From the NCBI GenBank assembly GCA_029260735.1, contig JAJDCR010000131.1:1-64000 (forward strand): a stretch of 64,000 nt of DNA, written 5' to 3'. Position numbers and translations under genes: made by a program. Below, one piece after another: positions 41,343 through 50,400 of the stretch (its first letter is position 1; the number at the start of each line of letters is the position of its first letter). Under the pieces are notes generated by a model that worked only from the letters and a program-made list of their open reading frames with translations, was not told the origin of the DNA and ran no database searches. The DNA comes from Planctomycetota bacterium (lineage in GTDB: Bacteria; Planctomycetota; Uabimicrobiia; Uabimicrobiales; Uabimicrobiaceae).

Positions 41343-43406
41343 ATGAAAACAATACCATTACCAAGTAATGAAGAGTTCAGACTGGAAGCACTACATGGTT
41401 TATGCCTTTTAGACACTCCTCCAGAAGAAAGATTTGACCGTTTGACAAGACTAGCTCAAAAATTATTTCATGTCCCTATCGCTCTTATTAGCTTAGTCGA
41501 TCATGAAAGACAGTGGTTTAAATCTTGCCAAGGATTAGATGTTAAACAAACATCTAAAGAAATTTCCTTTTGTGGACACACCATTTTAGGTGATGAAACA
41601 ATGATTATTCGTAATGCCTTAGAAGATGAACGTTTTTGCAATAATCCTTTGGTCTTAGGCCCCCCAAACATTCGTTTTTATGCTGGCTACCCTTTACGTA
41701 GTTCGGATGGATTTAAAATTGGAACATTCTGCTTAATCGACAATAAAGTTCGAAACCTAGCAGACGAAGAATTAAATATATTTGAAGATTTGGCAAAGGC
41801 TGCACAAGATCAAATCCACGCAGCTAAACTTGTCGAACTACAAAATTCTTATAGAGAATTAGAAAAAGCTAAAGAAGATGCCCAAAAAGCAAATAGAGCC
41901 AAAAGTGAATTTTTAGCTAATATGAGCCATGAAATCCGAACTCCTATGAATGGAGTAATTGGAATGGCAGGGTTATTATTAGAAGGTCGTCTCCCAGAAC
42001 AAGAAAAGAAATATGTTGAAATAATTCGTACGAGCGGTGAAAATCTACTCACAATCATAAACGAAATTCTGGACTTTTCTAAAATCGAAGCCGGTAAAAT
42101 GACTTTGGAGTATGAAGAGTTCGGCTTAATTGAATGCATTAAAGATGTTTTTGACCTGTTAAGTTACCAGGCAAATAATAAAGGCATTGATTTGTACTAC
42201 AGCATAGATGATACAGTGCCAAATTTTTTGTATGGCGATGTCAGTCGTTTACGACAGATATTGGTAAATTTAGCCAACAACTCTATTAAGTTTACCGAAA
42301 AAGGAAAAATTAATATACACGTCAAAGAACTCAGTTTACAAGAAGAAAATCTTTCCTTGCAATTCTCCATTTGCGATACAGGTTGCGGAATCCCCAAAGA
42401 TAAAATAGACAAAGTTTTTGATCCCTTTTCACAAGCACATAACCTAGGAGGGGGAACAGGTTTAGGATTGAGCATTTGCCAAAAATTAGTTCAAATGATG
42501 AACGGCACTATATGGTGCTACAATAACGATAATGAAGGTTGTACTTTTAGCTTCACTATGAATATTAAAGCTAGTCAATCTAAAAGTAACGATTTACCGA
42601 AAAAAGAGTATTTTGGAAAGTTTAATCAGAGCTGGCGGCAAAATAAACAGAACATTGATTATAAACTAGCAATAAAAGCCCCTTTACGAATTTTAGTGGC
42701 AGAAGATAATATGGTTAATCAAGCTATTATAAAACATATTTTAGACTATTTTGGCTATCGGCCTGATATTGTGGGCAATGGTTTGGAGGTGCTTAAAGCT
42801 TTAGAACAAAATAGCTATGACATGATCTTCATGGATGTGAGAATGCCGGAAATGAATGGTTTAGAGGCAACTAAGGCAATAATCAATAAATGGCCCGCGG
42901 ATAAGCGCCCTAAAATTATTGCGATGACTGCTCAAGCTTTGCCCGAAGATCTGGATCAATGCATTGCTGTGGGTATGGACGACTATGTAACAAAGCCCAT
43001 CACATTAGAAACAGTTTATAATATTTTAGGAAAATGGAGAAATATTACAAGAAAATTGAAAACACTGACCAGGCCTTCCGCAAAAAACACCCAAGACTTA
43101 TTAGATGTAAGTATCTTAGAAAATTTAAAAGCCCATCAAGAAGAAATGCTTCAAGAATTCATTAAAATTTGCGTTCAAGATATTACAACAAAAATAGATA
43201 TTTTAGAAAAAATAATCTATGGTGAAAATATTGAGCAAATCATTGATATAAGCCACCAGTTGCACGGGGGAGCAGGCAGTGCTGGAGCAAAAGCAATAGC
43301 AAATCTAGCTTTAGACATTGAAAATAATATTGTCTCCATGAAAAAAACGTTTGCTAAATTGCAGGAAGTATCAGTGACTACCATAGAAATGATGAAAAAT
43401 TTTTAA
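41343..43406 (+). CDS. Hybrid sensor histidine kinase (GAF-HK-REC-Hpt)
   Basis: A 687-residue soluble phosphorelay protein. An N-terminal GAF domain (about 10-165, [36 protein letters not shown]) and a short coiled coil lead to the HisKA helix with phospho-acceptor H196 ([15 protein letters not shown]). The ATPase domain follows ([15 protein letters not shown]), then a receiver domain with D498 ([19 protein letters not shown] at its start, TKP near its end) and a C-terminal Hpt domain with H638 ([10 protein letters not shown]). It can pass phosphate His-Asp-His and then to a separate regulator. No membrane segment is seen. It is a single gene preceded by a leader hairpin, converging on the ligase gene with 39 bases between. 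Whether it signals to the neighbouring polymer locus is unknown. Confidence 0.92.
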   Translation: MKTIPLPSNEEFRLEALHGLCLLDTPPEERFDRLTRLAQKLFHVPIALISLVDHERQWFKSCQGLDVKQTSKEISFCGHTILGDETMIIRNALEDERFCNNPLVLGPPNIRFYAGYPLRSSDGFKIGTFCLIDNKVRNLADEELNIFEDLAKAAQDQIHAAKLVELQNSYRELEKAKEDAQKANRAKSEFLANMSHEIRTPMNGVIGMAGLLLEGRLPEQEKKYVEIIRTSGENLLTIINEILDFSKIEAGKMTLEYEEFGLIECIKDVFDLLSYQANNKGIDLYYSIDDTVPNFLYGDVSRLRQILVNLANNSIKFTEKGKINIHVKELSLQEENLSLQFSICDTGCGIPKDKIDKVFDPFSQAHNLGGGTGLGLSICQKLVQMMNGTIWCYNNDNEGCTFSFTMNIKASQSKSNDLPKKEYFGKFNQSWRQNKQNIDYKLAIKAPLRILVAEDNMVNQAIIKHILDYFGYRPDIVGNGLEVLKALEQNSYDMIFMDVRMPEMNGLEATKAIINKWPADKRPKIIAMTAQALPEDLDQCIAVGMDDYVTKPITLETVYNILGKWRNITRKLKTLTRPSAKNTQDLLDVSILENLKAHQEEMLQEFIKICVQDITTKIDILEKIIYGENIEQIIDISHQLHGGAGSAGAKAIANLALDIENNIVSMKKTFAKLQEVSVTTIEMMKNF

Positions 43407-43445
43407 GTAGGATGTGCCTTATTTTTGCACTAAGTTTCTTTTGTA

Positions 43446-46400
43446 TCAAGTTTCTTTTTGCCGTTTATTAATTTTTTGCAACTCCTTAATGGCTCTAGAA
43501 ATACTAATCCGTGATTTTGCTAGATCAGAGTAAATACGATTGGCTTGTTGCCGTCGCACTATAGCATCTCCAGCATCAAAAAAGTTTTTAAAAATAGAAC
43601 GGATGAGTTGTTTAAAGCCGTTGTTTTTTTTGAATTGGCTAGAGTTTTCCTGGGTTTTTGTTTGAAGTTGCAATGCAATATATTCTAAGTTTTTTTGCAT
43701 TTTTTGATTTTGATACAGGGGAGCGCCTTGGCATTCTTTTATCGTGTTTTCCGTGAATTCTTTAGACAAAATATTGAAGTTGCGGAACAATGTCAAAGCA
43801 AGAGTGGCTTCTTCTACTCTTGCTCTTCCTTCCTTTTTCATTGATAAACACAAATCATAGCAATTTCCCCAGGCTTGCCACGTGTAAACAAAATCTAATC
43901 CTGTTCCCTTAATATTTTGTAACCCTATAATATGGTTATAAAAACCAGGTGGTGTCTTTTCGCATATTTTTTCTATTACCATTTCTCCACTTGCATAATA
44001 GTCTTCAATAACAATTATTTTACTTTTAAACCACAACCACAGTTGTTCCTGAAATTGCTTTTGGAGTTTTCCTAAAGATTCATCGCTTGCGAGATTTTTT
44101 TTAAGTTCTGAGTATTTTTGATATTTTAGTTTTGCATCGTTCATGAATTCTTTGATTACTTCAGAGTTAGGAATTACCTCAAGAAGCTCGGGATTTTTAA
44201 AAAAATGATCAAGTTTTTTCTCTGAGAGTTTTTCCGGTAGCATCCCATTTAAGTAATCAGACAGATGTTTTTCATTATGAGGTATATGAAGACGTTTTGC
44301 CATTGTCTCTAATAAATTTATTCGTTCCTTTGCATTTTCAGGTAGAATAAGTTTTTGAGTGTAGAGTTCCCAAGCTTCTTGAATATATCCCATCATACCT
44401 TTTAAGTTATTACCAATAAGAAAGTGACGATCAACGTCAATATCTTCCGCTATGATTTTTGCAAATACTTTAGACCTAGGAATGCGGTCTGCTCGATTGT
44501 TAATTACAGTTGTTATCCATTTCCCAGGACTATCTAGAGAATTTTCTTTATATAATCCAAGACGTTCCCAGTTGCTCAAGCATCCTAACCTCTCATTTGC
44601 AGACATTCCATTGGTATACTGCAAGCGTCGAGTATTTAAAGTCGCAATAGGATATGTTTTTAAAACACCAATATCTGCAATTACTTGATCGGCCATTTCT
44701 TTTAAGGCAAAATCTTTTTCTACTCCCAATTCTTTTGCTATTTCGAGGACTAAGGCTATGTTGTAGGGGTGTTCATTGTAAGGGAATCGCTCTAGAATAT
44801 CACTAGGAATTAAGCCCGCTTCTAGCCACCCAATACTAGAGAATTTTGTTTTTTTATAATGTGCCGCTTCTGATAAAAGAGGGAGCATTTGCTCTTCGCT
44901 TGTGATTAGTTTAGATTTTGTTGGCGTGAATAAACTAATTACTTTTGCGACATCAATTCCTGCGGGCCCTTGAATATCCTCGTGGTCAGGATAGGTGTTG
45001 GTAATAGTGGAAATATCATCCTTCATCCAACATTTTTGCAAAATATCAACATAACTAGGATTTAGAGCCATGCATTCCCAAAGAAAAATTTCTGCATCTA
45101 ACTTTTCTGCTAACAATACCAGATTATATTGCTCCCAAATTGTGGCTTTGTCGTAAGGTCGGAATAAAAAAATTTCATGGACACTATCAAAGGGATAACC
45201 ATAGAGAAACATCGCTTCACAACCTGTTGTTTTCGAGACTACACTGTAACCTAATGCGCTAATTAGAGCGGCTTTCAATCTTTCTGTGCCTGATTTTCCA
45301 CGTGTTCCCCAACCTCCTATTACCAAAGGTATGTTTTTTCTAGCTTTTCTAATACGAAAATTTTTGTACCAATGTAGGCCAAAAAATAAAAGAAACATCG
45401 TGGCGGTAAATAAGAAAAGATGGAAAAAAGAATTTTGGTTAATAGAAATAAAATATTCGCGAAAATCTCTCCCAAGAATTTTAAATTGTTCTTCGCTCCA
45501 AAAAACACCCAATAATCCTAGACTAAAGAACTGTGTAGCAATAGAGGGATTGGATGCTTCCCCACTGTTATCAGAATATTCTCTAAAAGAAATTTGAAAA
45601 CCTAATTTTCTCAAAGATGCTATGTAAAGAGAAGGAGCTTGTTGGGAATTTTTTTTCCAATTGCGATAATCCGCGTAACGAGCAAACTTAAAACTTAAAG
45701 AAAGATATGCAAAAAGGCGCTTCCAAAAAGGAGGTGAACATATTTCTGTTATTCCTTCACTCGTATAAAATGAGTATCTTCGTGAAAATATTCCATAGTT
45801 GAGACAAGATATCATGTCATCCACAAGAGGCAAATAAGGACGCCAACTTTCCTCTTCTGCTATAAACAGAGGCTCACCTGGTACTTTTGTTTCACTGAGT
45901 TCACATAGCACTCTCGAAGGTATTCTCATATTTCCGTAAAATTTGCGCCCTATTACATGTTGAAATCCTTGTCTTTTATCTGGAGCAGGGTGAAAAAATT
46001 CGTATAAAAAACGCCACAGACGAAAACGGAAAATATGGCCTTTTGTTATATATACTCCTCTCCATGTCCAATTAATGTCCAGTCCAAAATCATTTTGGGT
46101 GAAGATTGTCAAAAGTCGTCCGACATCATCTCGTTTATAGTTACGAAATAGTTTTTTAGAAAACCGTATTGTTGTTCCACTCTTACACTTGCTTAATCTT
46201 GTCTGTAGTTTATCTAAAAGTTTTGCAGTTTCAGGACAATTTAAGACCCAGCTATACTGATTGGTTTGTGCACATATCCCTCGAATAATAGAATTATTGT
46301 GATCGTTCAAGGAAAGCAAAATATCATCGACAAAAGTTTTCCAGCTCTCTTTATTTTCTTTGTCATAAAAATTCGTCGCAATTTTTTGAATGACATGGAG

Positions 46401-47495
46401 AAGAACCCGAAGAACAAAAGTATTCTTTTCTCTATTAGATATTTCCAGTAGCAATTCCTGGATCTCTCTTTGCCAATTTTTCTGGGATAACAACTCAAAC
46501 AGACTTAGGATCGCTTGGGCACGAACTTCTGGAGACTTGTCCTCGAGGCTTAAATGTTTAAGCCCATCCATAGCTTGAGTGGAGTATACTTGTATTCTGG
46601 CTACTTCCTGCCGAACAAAAGGACTAGGATCATCTAGAATAGTCGTCATTAAAAGCTCTAGAGAAGGAGTATTCGAAATATTTCTCCCTAATACATTTAC
46701 AGCTGCTCTACGCACAAATAAATCGTCTCCCGGAGAAATTTTGCGCAAACGCTCTCCTAAAACAGTTTCCAATGAGTCTTGAGATAAAAACTGTAGCAAC
46801 TCGATGGCTTCGCATTGAATCCAAACTTCTTCACTTGTCTCAAGGCAGGCTTTAAAAATGGATTGTAATGTCTCTTCGGATATACTCGTTTGTCTCAAGT
46901 TTTCTGGTAAAACTTGTAATACTTTGCTAAAGTTTTTGAAGGCAATAATACGGATGTGTTTATTCTCTTTGTATTTCAGAAACATAGCAAAATGCTTTTC
47001 CAACTGCAAAACTTGCCATAGTTCTTCAATATTTTCTATTGTAGACACAATGTCACAATATACTATTGTCAAAGATTTTATAAGAAAAACTAATTTTTTT
47101 TCACGACTTCGTAAAAAGCGCAAATACCGGTCGACTATTGCGTCGAAATCAAAATATCTTCGAAAAGCTCGACGATCTTGCTTTAATTTCCAAAAACCAC
47201 TTCCCAACTCTTTGGCATAATCAAGAATGCAGTTTTCTTGTTGCTCTCCTGATTGTGCATAAGAGTAGCGTTTGTGAAATTGTTCGTGGAGGTTTTTCAT
47301 CTCCGTGATTTTTGCAAACTCTTGCTCAGCCAACTCTTTTAGGTACAGCACACAAGCGTATGGCTTATCCCCCAAAACAGCTCCTTGTTTCCAGTGTTTC
47401 AATTTTTTAGCTGTTATATTGAGGAGTTTTTGGTATATGACAATTTCGTGTGGATTTAGTTTGTCTTTTAAAATTTGTTTCAAGTTTTGCGACAC
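43446..47495 (-). CDS. pgsB: PgsB/CapB-type amide ligase with HEAT-like N-terminal extension
   Basis: A 1349-residue protein, more than three times the ~400 residues of PgsB/CapB, the Mur-ligase-like ATP-dependent enzyme that polymerises gamma-linked glutamate. The N-terminal half is helical with HEAT-like repeats (SPEVRAQAILSLFELL, PSPFVRQEVARIQV). A membrane segment (about 688-705) then precedes the ligase core, whose P-loop GTRGKSGTERL (about 728-738) matches the RGKS-T-RL motif of PgsB. ECMALNP, NTYPDHED and an asparagine-rich VINNRADR follow as in the family. About 200 helical residues form a C-terminal extension. The start is a GTG at 47495 with GGGAG upstream and one base after the previous stop. 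The longer open frame to 47615 would overlap the upstream gene. Polymer identity is inferred, not shown. Confidence 0.8.
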   Translation of the reverse strand: MSQNLKQILKDKLNPHEIVIYQKLLNITAKKLKHWKQGAVLGDKPYACVLYLKELAEQEFAKITEMKNLHEQFHKRYSYAQSGEQQENCILDYAKELGSGFWKLKQDRRAFRRYFDFDAIVDRYLRFLRSREKKLVFLIKSLTIVYCDIVSTIENIEELWQVLQLEKHFAMFLKYKENKHIRIIAFKNFSKVLQVLPENLRQTSISEETLQSIFKACLETSEEVWIQCEAIELLQFLSQDSLETVLGERLRKISPGDDLFVRRAAVNVLGRNISNTPSLELLMTTILDDPSPFVRQEVARIQVYSTQAMDGLKHLSLEDKSPEVRAQAILSLFELLSQKNWQREIQELLLEISNREKNTFVLRVLLHVIQKIATNFYDKENKESWKTFVDDILLSLNDHNNSIIRGICAQTNQYSWVLNCPETAKLLDKLQTRLSKCKSGTTIRFSKKLFRNYKRDDVGRLLTIFTQNDFGLDINWTWRGVYITKGHIFRFRLWRFLYEFFHPAPDKRQGFQHVIGRKFYGNMRIPSRVLCELSETKVPGEPLFIAEEESWRPYLPLVDDMISCLNYGIFSRRYSFYTSEGITEICSPPFWKRLFAYLSLSFKFARYADYRNWKKNSQQAPSLYIASLRKLGFQISFREYSDNSGEASNPSIATQFFSLGLLGVFWSEEQFKILGRDFREYFISINQNSFFHLFLFTATMFLLFFGLHWYKNFRIRKARKNIPLVIGGWGTRGKSGTERLKAALISALGYSVVSKTTGCEAMFLYGYPFDSVHEIFLFRPYDKATIWEQYNLVLLAEKLDAEIFLWECMALNPSYVDILQKCWMKDDISTITNTYPDHEDIQGPAGIDVAKVISLFTPTKSKLITSEEQMLPLLSEAAHYKKTKFSSIGWLEAGLIPSDILERFPYNEHPYNIALVLEIAKELGVEKDFALKEMADQVIADIGVLKTYPIATLNTRRLQYTNGMSANERLGCLSNWERLGLYKENSLDSPGKWITTVINNRADRIPRSKVFAKIIAEDIDVDRHFLIGNNLKGMMGYIQEAWELYTQKLILPENAKERINLLETMAKRLHIPHNEKHLSDYLNGMLPEKLSEKKLDHFFKNPELLEVIPNSEVIKEFMNDAKLKYQKYSELKKNLASDESLGKLQKQFQEQLWLWFKSKIIVIEDYYASGEMVIEKICEKTPPGFYNHIIGLQNIKGTGLDFVYTWQAWGNCYDLCLSMKKEGRARVEEATLALTLFRNFNILSKEFTENTIKECQGAPLYQNQKMQKNLEYIALQLQTKTQENSSQFKKNNGFKQLIRSIFKNFFDAGDAIVRRQQANRIYSDLAKSRISISRAIKELQKINKRQKET

Positions 47496-47496
47496 A

Positions 47497-50400
47497 TTAA
47501 TAGCTCCCAATGTAATTATTGCCCGTAAATTTTTTCTCTTGCAAAGACCTAGTTTGTAAATCTTTAAAAGGTAAACGTACGGGACGAAAATCACTATATC
47601 CACGTCCATACCCAAAATGCCAGGAAATGAAAATAGTTCCGCTAAATTCTGTGTCCTCTATATCATAACGGAAATCGCCCCCCACCTCTAAGCGATTTTG
47701 GTTGGTTAGCCATATGTCATGGCGCAGCTCTAACTCTAAAGAATTTCGTATAGACAACTCATCGCGATCATTATCGGGCAAGAAAGCTGTAAGACGATAT
47801 TGGAGCTGTAACGCTGTAAATTTTAGCAACTTTCTTGTTCCTATTTCTGCAGAAACTCGGTCCAAAGTAATAAAGTTTTCATTAGAATTGACCGATGCTT
47901 TTATCCAATACTGGACATCCAGCCATGGTTTGTACGTTAGTGTTTCACTATAACGCCATCCAGCAAGGTGTTGGGCTTTGAAATTTGTAAAAACATCTTG
48001 ATCTATTTCTGCAACATTAAAGCCCTTGCTATTTTTTAAAGTCAAATACCGAACAAAAATGGCCAAAGAGCGAGAGTGTTCTAGCTTTTCTGATAAATTT
48101 TCATGATCAATAAAGGCTAGCTCAGTAAAAAAAGAAAACTCTGGGTCTCCTTTAGGAATAAAGTTTTCGCCGTCAATCCACTGAGCGAAAGCTTTTGCTG
48201 AGAAAGACACAGTCAGAGGGAACCAGTACAAACGATGACTTATATTTTCTTCAAAACCTAGAGTAGGGCCTCCCTCTTCGTGGAACCTAACTAATCCAGA
48301 CGATTCAAAATAACTTCTCGAAAAAGGGTCATAGTAGTTATGAGTTAGATTCCATTCAAAAAAATGGCGTGCCTCGCGCTCTTGATCATCAAAAACATTT
48401 TGTCTGTTAAAAGACAAGTTAAGTGACCAAGTTCCATCTTCTTGCCCTCCTAAAGAATAGAAATCATGGATTTCTAAATAATTAACATAGTCTGAGTATA
48501 TCTTTAATTTCGATAAAGGAGATGGCACAGGGTTATTTTCAGATATCCCAGGATTTACTAAAGGAACCTCTTGCTCCTGGTGCTCTCTACGAAAGATTCG
48601 AAACAGGGTTTGTTTGTGCTGTGATAAAGGTAATAGGCTTACTAAGTGCCAGCCCAATCCAAAAAATTTATATGTAGAATGAGTGTTGCTTGAATTAGCT
48701 GTTTCAACACCATCGATCCGCAACCAAGTGGGCCCTTTCACATAACATTGGACAGGTTTTTCGTGGGTTGCCAAATGATAATTACGTTTTACTTGTTTTA
48801 CGATATTTGATTTTTGCAAGGGAGTTAGTTCGTAAAACTCTACGCTTAAAAATTGACTCGCTAATGGCTGTTGTAGTCGTAAGCTAAGATAATGTTCTCC
48901 CTTCGAGAGAGAGATACTGATATTTTTTTGAGTAGTTTCTGCAGGAATTAGAAGAGTATATTTCTTATTGTCTAGATAGTAGAGTAGTTTTAGAGGGTAC
49001 TGCCGAATATATGAAATTGCTGGCCGTCTAATCACCATTTGAATCTGAGTTGCTTGTAAGTTATTTAAAGATAAGTCAATTGTTTTATTAGCGGAGAAAA
49101 GCTGTTCTTTTGCCGTAAAATTTGTCAATAATGCACTACGCACCTTCATGTGATCAGACTCGGGAGAATATCCAGAAATCTCCACGGGATGAATTCCAGC
49201 GCTATCGTGTATGTTGTTTATTAGTTCCCATTTGCTGTTTCTTAAAATCCGCAAATATAGAGTGCGAAGCCCAGGCATTTTTTTATTTTGTTCATACAAC
49301 AAATGCGCTTTTGCTTGTAACTTTTCAACCTCGTTCCCTTTTTGAGAAATTTTAAGGAAACTACTCATTCGTTGGTATATATCGAGTGCGTTTTGCGGAG
49401 CAGGAAGGTCTTGTATTTTTTCCCAAAATTGGTGTTGGGTGTAGACTCCTTCTAAGACTGCAGAAGAAACTTTTGCAGGAGGACGATGAATAAAATTTTT
49501 GTCTATTTCGATCAATTTATTCCAGGCGAGAACTTTTTCTGGTAAAGAATATGATGATGAATAAACTATGTTTTCTAGTTGTTTTTGGTAATCTTTTAGA
49601 GGGAATCCAAGTCGCAAAGCAATACGAGTCCATAAATTTTTGTTATTGGGTAAAATAACAGTTTTTTTAGGAGCTTGAGATTCTGGTGCTTGTAAAAGAA
49701 TTTCTTCAAAGGAGCTGTTTTTCTTGAAAAGATACACAGGCACAATGCTAGAGATATAACTATTTTTATGTGAATCATGGAGAAACATTAAAGCTGTTTC
49801 TCGCTGAAAAGGAGGTAAAACTCCCATCGAAAATTCGGGACGGGTAACAAAAACTCTTGTCCAAAGAGATTGCCCTTCTCCGTAAACCGTAATTTCGTGT
49901 AGCCCTCCTCCCAAACTTATTTCATGTACAGCTTTTCTTCCTAAAAATGATTGAGAATCACTTAACTGTAAACCAGAGTTAATCGTGTTATTTAGAAAGG
50001 GTATGTATTTTTTCTCTCCGTTGAGAATAATACATCCCCAAAAATCTTGGGCATGTTCAGTTTTTTCGTGATAAACTGGGCGCATTTCAAACTTAACACG
50101 TAATGGACCTAAAACTTTAATTTTTATAGGCTTCGCAAGGTTTCCAGTATATCCTATTCCATAAATATCTCTGTTTATAGAATAGGTAACTTTAGTTCCT
50201 TGATAGTCTTTGATAATATCCTGTTTTTGTTCCCAAACATATCTACCAGGGTATTTCTTTATGATATTTTCCCAGTCTAAAATGGCTTGGGCTCGTACTG
50301 CCATACTATGGTGCTGGAGATTCTTTTCTAAAACTTTCAGTTGCTCTAAATAATCTCCCCATACTTGCCCTTTTTTTCCGGCTTTTTTAAAAAGAATAAG

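Noticed and set aside
41343-43406. Treating the GAF hybrid kinase as part of the polymer locus
   Set aside because: It is convergent with the ligase gene and separately promoted; a functional link is possible but the layout does not show it.
47496-47615. N-terminal extension of the PgsB-like frame up to 47615
   Set aside because: It would overlap the end of the upstream gene by about 40 codons and has no ribosome site; the GTG at 47495 has GGGAG and one-base coupling.
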